From positions 16,801 to 80,800 of the forward strand of contig CAUJJP010000046.1 of NCBI GenBank assembly GCA_963205525.1: 64,000 bases of DNA. The letters are read 5' to 3'. This document shows positions 1-8,410 of this stretch, piece by piece (position 1 is the first letter of the stretch; each line of letters opens with the position of its first letter). The DNA comes from Pseudomonadota bacterium. Its GTDB lineage: Bacteria > Pseudomonadota > Gammaproteobacteria > Burkholderiales > Burkholderiaceae. The position numbers and the translations under genes were made by a program. The notes under the pieces were generated by a model. It ran no database searches and was not told the origin of the DNA. It saw only the letters and a list, made by a program, of their open reading frames with translations.

Positions 1-111
1 GGGGGCCGCACGCGCATCGGCTTCACCCTCGCGCCGGGGTGAAAGTCATCTGCAGGCGCGCTGGCGCCCGAGCCGGCAGGGGTGTGTCCGTAGGCGCCCG
101 AAACGAGACAA
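1..111. other. Left edge of window, no gene assigned
   Basis: No coding region can be supported here. On the plus strand the first 42 bases read as 13 codons and a TGA, which could be the tail of a rightward gene cut by the window edge. On the minus strand an ATG near 15 has a GAGG stretch 9 nt upstream and could begin a gene (spoT often follows rpoZ in this order). Neither is long enough to judge. A partial copy of the GGCGCC-rich motif that makes up the adjacent terminator repeats lies near 91-100. Confidence 0.3.
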
Positions 112-185
112 GGGCGCCGTTGGGCGCCGGAAACGACAAGGGCGCCGGTGGGCGCCGCAAACGAAAAGGGCGCCGGTGGGCGCCC
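112..185 (-). terminator. Triple tandem hairpin terminator downstream of rpoZ
   Basis: Three near-identical hairpins follow one another at about 28-bp spacing: 112-129, 140-157 and 168-185. Each pairs GGGCGCC (or GGCGCC) with its complement across a 4-nt loop. Read leftward, away from rpoZ, each is followed by a short T-rich stretch (CTTTTCGTTT, CTTGTCGTTT, CTTGTCTCGTTT). The rpoZ-proximal copy has the best stem (7 bp) and T-run. This looks like a Rho-independent terminator that has been tandemly duplicated. The arms are self-complementary, so rightward transcripts could also fold. Confidence 0.6.
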
Positions 186-221
186 TTGTGCGGGATCTTG
201 AATCGAGCCGGGCTCAGACGT

Positions 222-425
222 TCAGACCGGCACCTTCTTCAGCATCTCCAGGCCCACCTCGCCGGCGGCCACTTCGCGCAGCGCGGTTACGCCAGGCTTG
301 TTGCGGGTCTCGACCTTGGGGGCGTGGCCCTGGCTGAGCATGCGCGCGCGGTAGGTCGCGGCCAGCACGAGCTGGAAGCGGTTCGGGATCTTCTGCAGGC
401 AGTCTTCGACGGTGATGCGCGCCAT
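222..425 (-). CDS. rpoZ: DNA-directed RNA polymerase omega subunit
   Basis: Omega binds the beta-prime subunit and helps assemble core RNA polymerase; it also forms part of a ppGpp site in proteobacteria. The 67-residue product begins MARITVEDC and carries the family's N-terminal pattern [16 protein letters not shown], with the conserved N-R-F and the R-A-R helix. The length matches the short betaproteobacterial form (E. coli has 91 residues). It follows gmk on the same strand with a 25-bp gap, the usual gmk-rpoZ pairing, and is followed by the tandem hairpins at 112-185. Confidence 0.95.
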   Translation of the reverse strand: MARITVEDCLQKIPNRFQLVLAATYRARMLSQGHAPKVETRNKPGVTALREVAAGEVGLEMLKKVPV

Positions 426-450
426 GGGGGCTCCTGGGGCTCCTGGGGGG

Positions 451-1080
451 TCAAACGAGACCGAGCGCGCCGAACACCTGGGAGCGGTTGCGCAGCTGGG
501 CCGCGTACTTCAGGCGCTGCGAGTGGACCACCGTTTTGAGGTCGAACAGCGCCGTCTCGAACAAGCTGTTGATTATAACGAAGTCGAAGTGGCGGGCCTG
601 TGCCACCTCGGCGCGCGCGTTCGCCATCCGCACCTCGATGGTCGCGCTGTCGTCCTCGCCGCGCCGGCGCAGCCGCTGCTCGAGCTCGTCCCAGCTCGGC
701 GGCAGGACGAAGATCAGCACCGCGTGGCCGAAGATGCGCTTGATCTGCAGCGCGCCCTGCCAGTCGATCTCCAGCACCACGTCCTCGCCGCGGCCCAGGC
801 GCTCCTCGATCGCGCGCCGCGAGGTGCCGTACAGGTGGCCGTGCACGCGCGCCCACTCGAAGAAGTCGCCGCGCCCGGCCATGGCCTCGAAGCGCGCCTC
901 GTCGACGAACCAGTACTCGCGCCCGTCCTGTTCCTGGCCGCGCGGCGCCCGGGTGGTGTGCGAGACCGATACCGCAAGCCGCGAATCGAGTTCGAGCAGC
1001 GCCTTCACGAGGCTGGACTTGCCGGCGCCGCTGGGCGCGGCGACGACGAACAGGTTGCCGGGGGTGTCTTCGGGGCGCAT
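451..1080 (-). CDS. gmk: Guanylate kinase
   Basis: Phosphorylates GMP to GDP with ATP in the cytoplasm, feeding the GTP, dGTP and ppGpp pools. From the ATG chosen here the product is 209 residues. The P-loop PSGAGKSS lies at about residues 16-23. The GMP-binding region follows with [20 protein letters not shown] and later [16 protein letters not shown] at 1101 in the same frame would add seven residues. The ATG is preferred because homologous proteins start close to the [11 protein letters not shown] segment, but neither start has a strong ribosome-binding site. mutL ends 30 bp upstream, so the genes are probably co-transcribed. Confidence 0.95.
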   Translation of the reverse strand: MRPEDTPGNLFVVAAPSGAGKSSLVKALLELDSRLAVSVSHTTRAPRGQEQDGREYWFVDEARFEAMAGRGDFFEWARVHGHLYGTSRRAIEERLGRGEDVVLEIDWQGALQIKRIFGHAVLIFVLPPSWDELEQRLRRRGEDDSATIEVRMANARAEVAQARHFDFVIINSLFETALFDLKTVVHSQRLKYAAQLRNRSQVFGALGLV

Positions 1081-1110
1081 CGCGGGATTTTGCGCGATCA
1101 CGGTGCTGGC

Positions 1111-3003
1111 TCAGCGCCCGCGCAGGAACAAGGCGTCGAGCTCGCGCAGGGTCAGCTGGCGCCAGGTGGGGCGGCCGTGGTTGCAGGTGTCGGCACGCTC
1201 GGTGGCCTCCATGTCGCGCAGCAGCGCGTTCATCTCGGCCAGGGTCAGGCGCCGGTTCGCACGCACCGCGCCGTGGCAGGCCATGGTCGCCAGGATCTCG
1301 TGCTCGGCGCGCGCGACGATGCCGCTGGCGCCTTGCTCGGCCAGCTCGGCAAGCACCGCGCGCGCCAGCTCTGCGACATCCGCGTCGGGCAGCGCCGCCG
1401 GTCGGCTGCGAACCGCCAGCGTGTGCGCCGACAGCTCGCTGATCTCCAGCCCCAGCGCCTGCAGCGCCGCTGCGTGCGTCTGCGCGGTGGCGATCTCCAG
1501 CGCGCTCGCCGGCAGCGGCAGCGGGATCAGCAGGGCCTGCGCCGCCAGGCTGCCGGCGGCGGCGCGCGCCGCCTTCAGCCGCTCGTAGACGATGCGCTCG
1601 TGCGCCGCGTGCATGTCCACCAGCACCAGGCCGTGGCTGTTCTCGGCCAGGATGTAGACCCCGGCGAGCTGCGCCAGCGCGCGGCCCAGCGGCCAGTCCA
1701 GGGGCGCGGCTTCGACTGCCGGGGTCTCCTGCAGCGGCCCCTGCAGCGGTCCCTGCGGCGGTTCCTGCAGTGGCTGCAAGGGCTGATACAGGGCCTGCCA
1801 GCGCGGCGCCGGCTCGCCCGCCTGTGCTGCGCGCTCGCGCAGCGCCAGCGTGCCCTGCCAGCCGCTGCGCGGCGGCGCCGGCGCGGCGCCGATCGCTGCC
1901 GACGGCAGGCCGGCGGCGGCTGCGCTGGCGGACAGCGGCTGCGGGCCGCTTGCCGCGACGTCCGCGGCGTCCGCCGCTGCCTTGGCTTGAGCCATGGCTT
2001 GGCCGGCACGCGTCGGTGCGAGCGCGTCTTCGACCGCGCGCTGCACCGCCTGGTGCACGGCGCGCGCATCGCGGAATCGCAGCTCGATCTTGGCCGGGTG
2101 CACGTTCACGTCCACCGCCTGCGGCGGCAGCTCCAGGAACAGCACCCATTGGGGCTGCCGGCTGCCGTGCAGCTGGTCCTCGAAGGCGGCACGCACGGCG
2201 TGCGCCACCACCCGGTCGCGAACGAAGCGGCCGTTGACGAACAGGTACTGCTGGTCGGCGCGCGCACGTGCCGCTTCCGGGCGGCCGACGCGGCCGTGCA
2301 GCTGCAACAGCCCTTGCCGGCTGTCCAGCGCCACGCTGGCGCCGATGAAATCGGCCCCCAGCACGTCGGCCAGCCGCTGCGCCGCGCTCGCCGGGCGCCA
2401 CTGCGCGGCCAGCCGGCCTTCGTGCCAGACCGCGAAACCGACCCCGGGGCGTGCCAGCGCGTGCCGGCGCACCGCCTCCAGCGCGTGCGCGAACTCGGTG
2501 GCGTCGGTCTTCAGGAACTTGCGCCGCGCCGGGGTGGCGAAGAACAGCTGCTCGACCTCGACGGTGGTGCCGCGCCCGCGCGCCGCCGGCTGCAGCTCGC
2601 CACTGTGGGCGTCGATCTGCTGCGCCATCGCGGCGTCCGCCGGGCGGCTGCTCAGGCGCAGACCGGCGACGCTCGCGATCGCGGCCAGCGCCTCGCCGCG
2701 AAACCCCATGGTCGCCACCGTCTCCAGCTCGGCCAGGCTGGCGACCTTGCTCGTCGCGTGGCGCTGCAGGGCGAGCGCGAGCTCGGCGCCCGGGATGCCG
2801 CAGCCGTCGTCCTCGACCACGAGGCTGCGCACGCCGCCGGCCAGCAGGCGCACCGTGATCTGGGTCGCGCCGGCGTCGAGCGCGTTGTCCACCAGCTCGC
2901 GCACCACCGAGGCCGGGCGCTCGATGACCTCGCCGGCGGCGATCTGGCTGATCAGGGTGTCGGGCAGGGCCCGGATCGCACGCCGGGTGGCATCCGTGCT
3001 CAT
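1111..3003 (-). CDS. mutL: DNA mismatch repair protein MutL (endonuclease type)
   Basis: MutL couples MutS mismatch recognition to strand incision. The 630-residue product has the N-terminal GHKL ATPase: IAAGEVIERPASVVRELVDN at about 17-36, then DDGCGIP and GFRGEAL. A low-complexity Pro/Gln/Ala linker with repeated QGPLQ/QEPPQ blocks (near 1725-1800) follows. The C-terminal dimerisation domain contains DMHAAHERIVYE, matching the DQHA(X)2E(X)4E endonuclease motif except Met for Gln, together with ACHGAVRAN and CNHGRP. It therefore resembles the nicking MutL of bacteria without MutH. The start overlaps the amiC stop by 4 bp (ATGA). Confidence 0.96.
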   Translation of the reverse strand: MSTDATRRAIRALPDTLISQIAAGEVIERPASVVRELVDNALDAGATQITVRLLAGGVRSLVVEDDGCGIPGAELALALQRHATSKVASLAELETVATMGFRGEALAAIASVAGLRLSSRPADAAMAQQIDAHSGELQPAARGRGTTVEVEQLFFATPARRKFLKTDATEFAHALEAVRRHALARPGVGFAVWHEGRLAAQWRPASAAQRLADVLGADFIGASVALDSRQGLLQLHGRVGRPEAARARADQQYLFVNGRFVRDRVVAHAVRAAFEDQLHGSRQPQWVLFLELPPQAVDVNVHPAKIELRFRDARAVHQAVQRAVEDALAPTRAGQAMAQAKAAADAADVAASGPQPLSASAAAAGLPSAAIGAAPAPPRSGWQGTLALRERAAQAGEPAPRWQALYQPLQPLQEPPQGPLQGPLQETPAVEAAPLDWPLGRALAQLAGVYILAENSHGLVLVDMHAAHERIVYERLKAARAAAGSLAAQALLIPLPLPASALEIATAQTHAAALQALGLEISELSAHTLAVRSRPAALPDADVAELARAVLAELAEQGASGIVARAEHEILATMACHGAVRANRRLTLAEMNALLRDMEATERADTCNHGRPTWRQLTLRELDALFLRGR

Positions 3004-4325
3004 GCGGTGCGGCGGTCGGAAAACGCGGGGTGGACCGCGATCCAGCGCCGGATGCCGGTGGCCAGGGCCTGCACCAGGCGGCTGCGGAACTCGGGGTCGC
3101 GCAGCTGCGCCTCCTCCTCGGGGTTGGAGATGAAGGCGGTCTCGACCAGGATGCTGGGGATGTCGGGTGCCTTCAGCACCGCGAAGCCGGCCTGCTCGAC
3201 GCGCGCCTTGTGCAGCCGGCCGACCCGGCCTATGTGGCGCAGCAGCTGCTGGCCGAGCTGCAGGCTGTCGCGGATCTGCGCCGTCGTGCTCATGTCCAGC
3301 ATCGCCTGCATGAGCTGGCGGTCCGCCACTTTCAGGTTGACGCCACCCACCAGGTCGGCGGCGTTCTCCTTTTGCGCCAGCCAGCGCGCCATGGTGCTGG
3401 TGGCGCCGCCGTTGGAGAGCGCGAACACGCTGGCGCCGCGCGCCTCGGGGCGGGTGAAGGCGTCGGCATGCAGGGAGACGAAGAGGTCGGCCTGCACCCG
3501 CCGCGCCTTGGCCACGCGCTCGTGCAGCGGCACGAAGAAATCGCGGTCGCGGGTGAGCATGGCGCGCACCCCGGGCAGGGCGTTCAGCCGCTCGCGCAGC
3601 TCGAGGGCGATCGCGAGCACCACGTCCTTCTCGCGCAGCCCGCTGGGGCCGATCGCGCCCGGGTCCTCGCCGCCATGGCCGGGGTCCAGGGCGACGATGA
3701 GCAGCCGGTCGACGGCGCGCCTTTCCTCCTCCGTGATGGCGCCGCGCGGGCGTGGCGTGATGGCTGCTGCGGCAGGCGGCGCGGCCGGGGGGCGTGGTGC
3801 GGGCAGCTTGTCGACGCGCGCGATGAGCGCGTCCAGCGCCTCCTGCATGGCGCGCGCGGCGGCGATCTCGGCCGCTTCCTTCTCCTGCACCAGGGCGAGC
3901 AGCGGATCGGGCGCGACCGTGGGGTAGAGGTCCAGCACCAGCCGGTGCTGGTAGGCCGCCACCGGCGCGAGGGTGAAGCGCTGCGGCTGCACCGGCTGCT
4001 TGAGGTCGAACACCAGGCGCACGCTGTCGACCAGGAACTGGCCGACGCGCACGCTGGCGACGAAGGGGTCGTCGGGCCGCACCGCGGCCACCAGCTCGCG
4101 CAGGCCGGTGTCCAGCGCCAGGCCGGCGATGTCCAGCACCAGCCGCGGCGGGTCGGCCAGCAGCTGGTGCTCGGCCTGCAGCGCGCGGTCGGACTCGATC
4201 GTCACCCGCGTGTAGTCGGCCGCCGGCCACATGCGAACGCCGACGATCGCCGGCCCGCCGGCGGCACGCGCGAGCAGGGGCGGGGTCAGCAGCAGCACGA
4301 GACTGGCGCGGCGGCGTGGATTCAT
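3000..4325 (-). CDS. amiC: N-acetylmuramoyl-L-alanine amidase (AmiC type)
   Basis: Cleaves the amide bond between MurNAc and the stem peptide during septal peptidoglycan splitting in the periplasm. The 441-residue product starts MNPRRRASLVLLL, an arginine-rich hydrophobic export signal that could be Tat-type. An AMIN domain (about 30-140, septum targeting) is followed by a coiled, Pro/Ala-rich linker and the Amidase_3 catalytic domain. Visible zinc/catalytic residues are His217 in DPGHGG, the Glu in REKDVVL, the His in SLHADAF and the Glu in LVETAFISN. It overlaps tsaE upstream and mutL downstream by 4 bp each, so tsaE-amiC-mutL look translationally coupled, as in many proteobacteria. Confidence 0.94.
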   Translation of the reverse strand: MNPRRRASLVLLLTPPLLARAAGGPAIVGVRMWPAADYTRVTIESDRALQAEHQLLADPPRLVLDIAGLALDTGLRELVAAVRPDDPFVASVRVGQFLVDSVRLVFDLKQPVQPQRFTLAPVAAYQHRLVLDLYPTVAPDPLLALVQEKEAAEIAAARAMQEALDALIARVDKLPAPRPPAAPPAAAAITPRPRGAITEEERRAVDRLLIVALDPGHGGEDPGAIGPSGLREKDVVLAIALELRERLNALPGVRAMLTRDRDFFVPLHERVAKARRVQADLFVSLHADAFTRPEARGASVFALSNGGATSTMARWLAQKENAADLVGGVNLKVADRQLMQAMLDMSTTAQIRDSLQLGQQLLRHIGRVGRLHKARVEQAGFAVLKAPDIPSILVETAFISNPEEEAQLRDPEFRSRLVQALATGIRRWIAVHPAFSDRRTA

Positions 4326-4804
4326 GCCGCCCAGGCCTGCAGGAGCTGGCGGCCGCGCGTGCTCAAGGCGTCCACCCGGACCTGGCGCCGGTCCTCGTCC
4401 AGCGGCTGCAGGTTCAGGCGCAGGTCGGGCGCGGGCAGCGCGCCGGCCAGCTTGTCCGGCCACTCGGCCAGCTTCAGGCCGGGGGCGGCGAAGACCTCGC
4501 GCAAGCCGGCGTCGGCCCACTCGCGGGGGTCGTCGAAGCGGTAGAAGTCCAGGTGCGAGATCGACAGTGCGCCGGCCTGGTAGGGCTCCAGCACCGTGTA
4601 GCTCGGGCTCTTGATGCGCCCGTCCACCCCCAGGGCACGCAGCAGGTAGCGCACGAAACTGGTCTTGCCGGCGCCCAGCGGCCCGACCAACTCGATGTAG
4701 GCGTCGTGCAGCAGAGGTTGGCGTGCCAGGGCCTGGGCGGCGGCGGCGCAGGCGGCCTCGTCGGGCCAGTGCAGGGTGCGGCTTTCTAGAATCGGGGCAT
4801 GCAC
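4322..4804 (-). CDS. tsaE: tRNA threonylcarbamoyladenosine biosynthesis ATPase TsaE
   Basis: TsaE is the ATPase partner of TsaB-TsaD in making t6A37 on ANN-decoding tRNAs. The product shows the P-loop GPLGAGKTSF, then KSPSYTVLEPYQ and HLDFYRF (Walker B-like), and LAEWPDKL near the C-terminus. No ATG fits close to the conserved start. A GTG at 4804 gives 160 residues (E. coli 153). An ATG at 4861 would give 179 residues and has a GGGAGA upstream, but it lies well inside divergent queG. Either choice makes the 5' ends of tsaE and queG overlap. The end overlaps the amiC start (TCATG). Confidence 0.9.
   Translation of the reverse strand: MHAPILESRTLHWPDEAACAAAAQALARQPLLHDAYIELVGPLGAGKTSFVRYLLRALGVDGRIKSPSYTVLEPYQAGALSISHLDFYRFDDPREWADAGLREVFAAPGLKLAEWPDKLAGALPAPDLRLNLQPLDEDRRQVRVDALSTRGRQLLQAWAA
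4787..4798 (+). promoter_or_regulatory. Candidate -10 element for a leaderless queG transcript
   Basis: TAGAAT at 4787-4792 is followed by exactly six bases and then the queG ATG. If it is a sigma-70 -10 box, transcription would begin at or next to the A of ATG. No -35 match is seen 17 bp upstream. There is no Shine-Dalgarno sequence, since the only purine run (GGGG) abuts the start codon. Confidence 0.35.
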
Positions 4805-5947
4805 GAGCGTAGCCAACTCGACCTGCCGCTGATCTGGCGGCAATTGCGGGAATGGGCGCATCAGGCCGGATTCTCCCAGATCGGGGTTGCCGACGTGGAC
4901 CTGGCGAGCGCCGAACCCGGCTTCCAGGCCTGGCTGGCGGCGGGCTTCCACGGCTCCATGCACTACATGGCGGCGCACGGCAGCAAGCGCACGCGGCCGG
5001 CCGAGCTGGTGCCGGGCACGCTGCGCGTGGTGTGCGTGCGCATGGACTACCTGCCGCGCGACGCCGCGCCCGACTGGGCGGCCGAAGAGCGCGTGCGTCA
5101 GACCGATGCCGCCAGCGCCGCGATCTCGATCTACGCCCGCGGCCGCGACTACCACAAGGTTTTGCGCCAGCGCCTGCAGCGCCTGGCCGACCGGCTGGCC
5201 GAAGCGATCGGCCCCTTCGGCCACCGCGTGTTCACCGATTCGGCGCCGGTGCTGGAGGTGGAACTCGCCACCCGCAGCGGCCTGGGCTGGCGCGGCAAGC
5301 ACACGCTGACGCTGGCGCGCGACGCCGGATCGATGTTCTTCCTCGGCGAGCTCTTCGTCGACCTGCCGCTGCCGCTGAGCGAGCCGGTGAGCGCGCACTG
5401 CGGGTCTTGCACGGCCTGCATTGCCGCCTGCCCGACACAGGCCATCGTCGCGCCCTACCGGGTCGATGCCCGGCGCTGCATCTCCTACCTGACGATAGAG
5501 AGCCACGACCCGATCCCGCCCGAGTTGCGGCCGGCGATCGGCAACAAGGTCTACGGCTGCGACGACTGCCAGCTCGTGTGCCCCTGGAACCGCCACGCCC
5601 GGCGCAGCACCTTGCCCGACTTCGACCCCCGGCTCGGCGGCGATAGCCTGCTGGCGCTGTGGGCCTGGGACGAGCCGACCTTTTTGCGCCGCACCGAGGG
5701 CAGCCCGCTGCGCCGCATCGGCTTCGCGCGCTGGCGGCGCAACCTCGCGGTGGCGCTGGGAAATGCCTGGCGCGACACCGGTGACGCGGCGATCGCGCAG
5801 GCGCTGGCGGCCGCCACCGACGAGGGTCTGGCGCGCGAGCACATCGACTGGGCACTGGCTCAGCGCAGCGCGTCCAGCAGCAGCAATGTCAGCGGCAGGC
5901 TGGCCATGCCCAGCAAGGTGGACAGCGTCACCAGACCGGCCACGTAA
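4799..5947 (+). CDS. queG: Epoxyqueuosine reductase QueG
   Basis: Reduces epoxyqueuosine to queuosine in the wobble position of GUN tRNAs, using cobalamin and two [4Fe-4S] clusters. In the 382-residue product the catalytic acid Asp147 sits in DSAPVLE. One ferredoxin-type set is Cys201, 204, 207 and 211; the other is Cys227 with Cys254, 257 and 261 in CDDCQLVC. The C-terminus has the HEAT-like repeat region RRNLAVALGNAW. The last ~26 residues (Ser-rich, SASSSSNVSG) lie beyond the family's usual end and are read through the 3' end of the convergent transporter gene, an 88-bp overlap. The start is opposite that of tsaE. Confidence 0.95.
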   Translation: MHERSQLDLPLIWRQLREWAHQAGFSQIGVADVDLASAEPGFQAWLAAGFHGSMHYMAAHGSKRTRPAELVPGTLRVVCVRMDYLPRDAAPDWAAEERVRQTDAASAAISIYARGRDYHKVLRQRLQRLADRLAEAIGPFGHRVFTDSAPVLEVELATRSGLGWRGKHTLTLARDAGSMFFLGELFVDLPLPLSEPVSAHCGSCTACIAACPTQAIVAPYRVDARRCISYLTIESHDPIPPELRPAIGNKVYGCDDCQLVCPWNRHARRSTLPDFDPRLGGDSLLALWAWDEPTFLRRTEGSPLRRIGFARWRRNLAVALGNAWRDTGDAAIAQALAAATDEGLAREHIDWALAQRSASSSSNVSGRLAMPSKVDSVTRPAT

Positions 5948-6765
5948 AATGCCTGGCCGCCCATACGCGCCGCCAGCACGTAGCAGGACGACGCGGTGGG
6001 CAGGGCGGCAAAGAGCACGATCACGGTCTGCTGCAGCGCGCTCAGCGGCAGCACGAAAGCGCAGGCGAGGCCCAGCGCCGGCAGCAGCAGGTGGCGGATG
6101 CCCAGCAGTGCGCCGGCCAGCCACGGGCCCTCGCGCAGGGCGCCCAGGCGCAGCCCGGCGCCGACCGCCATCAGCCCCAGCGGCAGCGCGGCGCCGCCCA
6201 CCCGCGCCAGCGTCGTCGTCGCCAGCTCCGGCAGCCGCAGCCCGAGCAGGTTGAACGCCAGCCCACCCACGGTGGCCACGATCAGCGGGTTGCGCGCCAG
6301 CTCGCGCCCGTAGTGCTGGCCGCCGTGGCGCGCCAGCGGCCAGACCGCACCCACATTGCACAGCGGCACCGCGCAGGCGATCACCAGCGCCACCGCCGCC
6401 AGGCCCTGGGCGCCGGCCACCCGCTCCACCGCCGCCAGCGCGACATAGGAGTTGAAGCGAAACGCGACCTGGGCGCCGCTGGCGTGCAGCCGGGCGTCGA
6501 CGCCCGGCCCGCGCCGCAGGGCATAGGCGAGCACGATGCCGGCGCCGGTGACGATCCAGGTCGCAGCGGCCAGCGGCAGCGCCGCCATCGGCTGCAGCGG
6601 GTGGCGCACGATGGAGCCGAACAGCAGGGCCGGAAACAGCAAGTGGTAGACCAGGCGCTCGGCGGCTTCCCACAGCGGCCGGTCCAGCATCGTGTAGCGG
6701 CAGATCAGGAAGCCGAGCACGATGAGCGCGAAGTCCGGCAGCAGCAGCAGGGCGTGCGGACTCAT
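5860..6765 (-). CDS. AEC-family (auxin efflux carrier-type) permease
   Basis: The 301-residue, strongly hydrophobic protein has about ten membrane segments in two halves and the AEC-family look: FALIVLGFLICRY at the N-terminus, RNPLIVATVGG in the middle and FAALPTASSCYVLAARMGG near the end. Family members export or take up small organic anions such as malonate, malate or auxin; the substrate here cannot be told from sequence. The gene is convergent with queG and overlaps its 3' end by 88 bp. It is divergent from the chalcone-isomerase-like gene across an 87-bp gap with nested inverted repeats. Confidence 0.85.
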   Translation of the reverse strand: MSPHALLLLPDFALIVLGFLICRYTMLDRPLWEAAERLVYHLLFPALLFGSIVRHPLQPMAALPLAAATWIVTGAGIVLAYALRRGPGVDARLHASGAQVAFRFNSYVALAAVERVAGAQGLAAVALVIACAVPLCNVGAVWPLARHGGQHYGRELARNPLIVATVGGLAFNLLGLRLPELATTTLARVGGAALPLGLMAVGAGLRLGALREGPWLAGALLGIRHLLLPALGLACAFVLPLSALQQTVIVLFAALPTASSCYVLAARMGGQAFYVAGLVTLSTLLGMASLPLTLLLLDALR

Positions 6766-6807
6766 CGCGGCGTTCGGCCTGGCCTGGCGGTGCGGCGCGT
6801 CATCGGC

Positions 6808-6848
6808 GCAGTGTGCCAGCGCGTTGACGCGCCCATGCGTCACACTGC
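6808..6848. promoter_or_regulatory. Nested inverted repeats in a divergent promoter region
   Basis: The 87-bp gap between two divergent genes contains an outer 8-bp inverted repeat, GCAGTGTG (6808-6815) with CACACTGC (6841-6848), enclosing an inner one, TGACGC (6825-6830) with GCGTCA (6837-6842). The arrangement ends four bases before the ATG of the rightward gene. It could be a regulator-binding dyad or a 5' RNA hairpin. No regulator gene lies next to it. Confidence 0.35.
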
Positions 6849-6852
6849 CGCC

Positions 6853-7464
6853 ATGGATCCGATCACCAAACCGCCGTCGCGCCGCGCCTGCCTGCGCGCG
6901 GCCCTGGGCAGCGCGCTGATCTGCGCCCGGCCGCTGCGCGCGCAAGTCGTCGCCGAAGGCCACACCTACGCCGCTCAGATCACGCTCGCCGGCAGCACGC
7001 TGCAGCTCAACGGCGTCGGCTACCGTGCCGTGGCCTGGTTCAAGGGCTATGCCGCCGGCCTGTACCTCGCCCGCAAGGCCGGCAACGCCGAGGCCGCCGG
7101 CGCGACCCCGGGACCCAAGCGGCTGCAGCTGGTGATGCTGGTGGACGTGCCGGCGGCGGAGTTCGTGAAGGCCTTCTACAAGGGCATCGCACGCAACACG
7201 CCGGCCGCACAGCAGCCGGCGCTGGCCGAGCGCATGCGGCGCTTCGACGCCCTGGTGAGCGCCATTGGCACGGTGAGGAAGCGCGACGTCGTCGACCTCG
7301 ACTGGCTGCCCGACAGCGGGCTGCGGCTGGCGCGCAACGGGCGCGAGCTCGGTGCGCCAATTGCGGGCGAGGACTTCTACACCGCCTTGCTGCGCATCTT
7401 CGTCGGCCCGCGCCCGGTGGATCCGGAGATGAAGATCGGCTTGCTGGGTGGGCCGGTCGGATGA
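6853..7464 (+). CDS. Exported chalcone-isomerase-fold protein
   Basis: The 203-residue protein has an N-terminal signal ([22 protein letters not shown], arginine-led, possibly Tat) and a domain resembling the bacterial chalcone isomerase-like family. Visible family features are [21 protein letters not shown], then [20 protein letters not shown] and, near the end, [14 protein letters not shown]. Bacterial members are periplasmic, usually not demonstrated enzymes, and some bind fatty acids. No catalytic assignment is made. It ends 25 bp before the xerD ATG. An in-frame ATG at 6835 is possible but would start inside the dyad. Confidence 0.75.
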   Translation: MDPITKPPSRRACLRAALGSALICARPLRAQVVAEGHTYAAQITLAGSTLQLNGVGYRAVAWFKGYAAGLYLARKAGNAEAAGATPGPKRLQLVMLVDVPAAEFVKAFYKGIARNTPAAQQPALAERMRRFDALVSAIGTVRKRDVVDLDWLPDSGLRLARNGRELGAPIAGEDFYTALLRIFVGPRPVDPEMKIGLLGGPVG

Positions 7465-7489
7465 GGTCGGTGCCCAGGGCGCAGCAGCC

Positions 7490-8410
7490 ATGAGCAGCGC
7501 TGACGGCGTGCTGATCGGGCGCTTCATCGATGCCCTGTGGCTGGAGGATGGGCTGGCGGCGCTGACCCAGGCCGCCTACCGGCGCGACCTGCAGGCGCTG
7601 GCGCGCTGGCTGCGCGAGGGTGGCGGTGAGGGCGGCGGTGAGGGCGGCGGCGCCGACTTGCTGACGCTCGCCGAGAACGACTTGCGCGCCTACCTGCTGG
7701 CGCAGCACGCGTCCACCAAGGCCAGCACCGCGAACCGCCGGCTCGCGGTGTTCCGGCGCTTCTACCGCTGGGCGCTGCGCGAGCGCCTGCTGAACGCCGA
7801 CCCGACCCTGCGCCTGCGGCCGGCGCGCCAGCCGCCGCGCGTGCCGCGCACGCTGTCGGAGTCACAGGTCGAGGCGCTGCTCGCGGCCCCCGATGTGGCC
7901 ACCCCGCGCGGCCTGCGCGACCGCGCCATGCTGGAGCTGATGTACGCCAGCGGCCTGCGCGTGAGCGAGCTGGTGGGCCTGCGCAGCGTGCAGCTCGCGC
8001 TCGCCGAAGGCGTGGTGCGGGTGAGCGGCAAGGGGTCCAAGGAGAGGCTGGTTCCCTTCGGTGCCGAGGCCGGGGCCTGGCTGCAGCGCTACCTCGCCGA
8101 GGCGCGCGCGGCGATCCTGGCCGGTCGGATGAGCGAGGCCTTGTTCGTCACCGCGCGCGGCGCCGGCATGACGCGCCAGATGGCGTGGAAGCTGGTGAAG
8201 GCGCACGCGCGCGCCGCCGGCATCCAGCTGTCGCTGTCGCCGCACACCCTGCGCCACGCCTTCGCCACCCACTTGCTCAACCACGGCGCCGACCTGCGCG
8301 CGGTGCAGATGCTGCTCGGCCACGCCGACATCTCCACCACCACCATCTACACCCACGTCGCGCGCGAACGGCTGCGCGTGCTGCACGCCGCGCACCATCC
8401 GCGGGCATGA
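7490..8410 (+). CDS. xerD: Site-specific tyrosine recombinase XerD
   Basis: XerD with XerC resolves chromosome dimers at dif near the division septum. The 306-residue product has a SAM-like core-binding domain and the catalytic domain with all tyrosine-recombinase residues: Arg157, Lys181, His252, Arg255, His278 and nucleophile Tyr287. These match the spacing of E. coli XerD (298 residues). The N-terminal domain carries an insertion of [11 protein letters not shown] at about 44-54, encoded by a 3 x 12-bp tandem repeat. An upstream GTG/ATG is possible, but [19 protein letters not shown] matches the expected N-terminus. Neighbouring genes are unrelated, so this is a housekeeping Xer rather than a mobile integrase. 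Confidence 0.93.
   Translation: MSSADGVLIGRFIDALWLEDGLAALTQAAYRRDLQALARWLREGGGEGGGEGGGADLLTLAENDLRAYLLAQHASTKASTANRRLAVFRRFYRWALRERLLNADPTLRLRPARQPPRVPRTLSESQVEALLAAPDVATPRGLRDRAMLELMYASGLRVSELVGLRSVQLALAEGVVRVSGKGSKERLVPFGAEAGAWLQRYLAEARAAILAGRMSEALFVTARGAGMTRQMAWKLVKAHARAAGIQLSLSPHTLRHAFATHLLNHGADLRAVQMLLGHADISTTTIYTHVARERLRVLHAAHHPRA
7616..7651 (+). repeat. 12-bp tandem repeat inside xerD
   Basis: Three consecutive 12-bp units, GAGGG(T/C)GGCGGT, encode EGGG three times in the core-binding domain of XerD. The unit is a multiple of three, so copy-number changes would keep the frame. It lies in the linker after the first helices. Confidence 0.8.

Noticed and set aside
1..42. A 13-codon frame ending in TGA on the plus strand, possible tail of a gene; and an ATG on the minus strand that might start spoT
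   Set aside because: Too little sequence lies inside the window to support either, and they contradict each other in direction.
287..4230. Very long minus- and plus-strand open frames of 700-1170 codons across gmk, mutL and amiC
   Set aside because: They are out of frame with clearly conserved genes and are Arg/Ala/Gly-rich, as expected of shadow frames in DNA this GC-rich.
7490..8410. XerD considered as a phage or island integrase
   Set aside because: Its length, catalytic-residue spacing and housekeeping neighbours match chromosomal XerD, and no attachment site or mobile genes are next to it.
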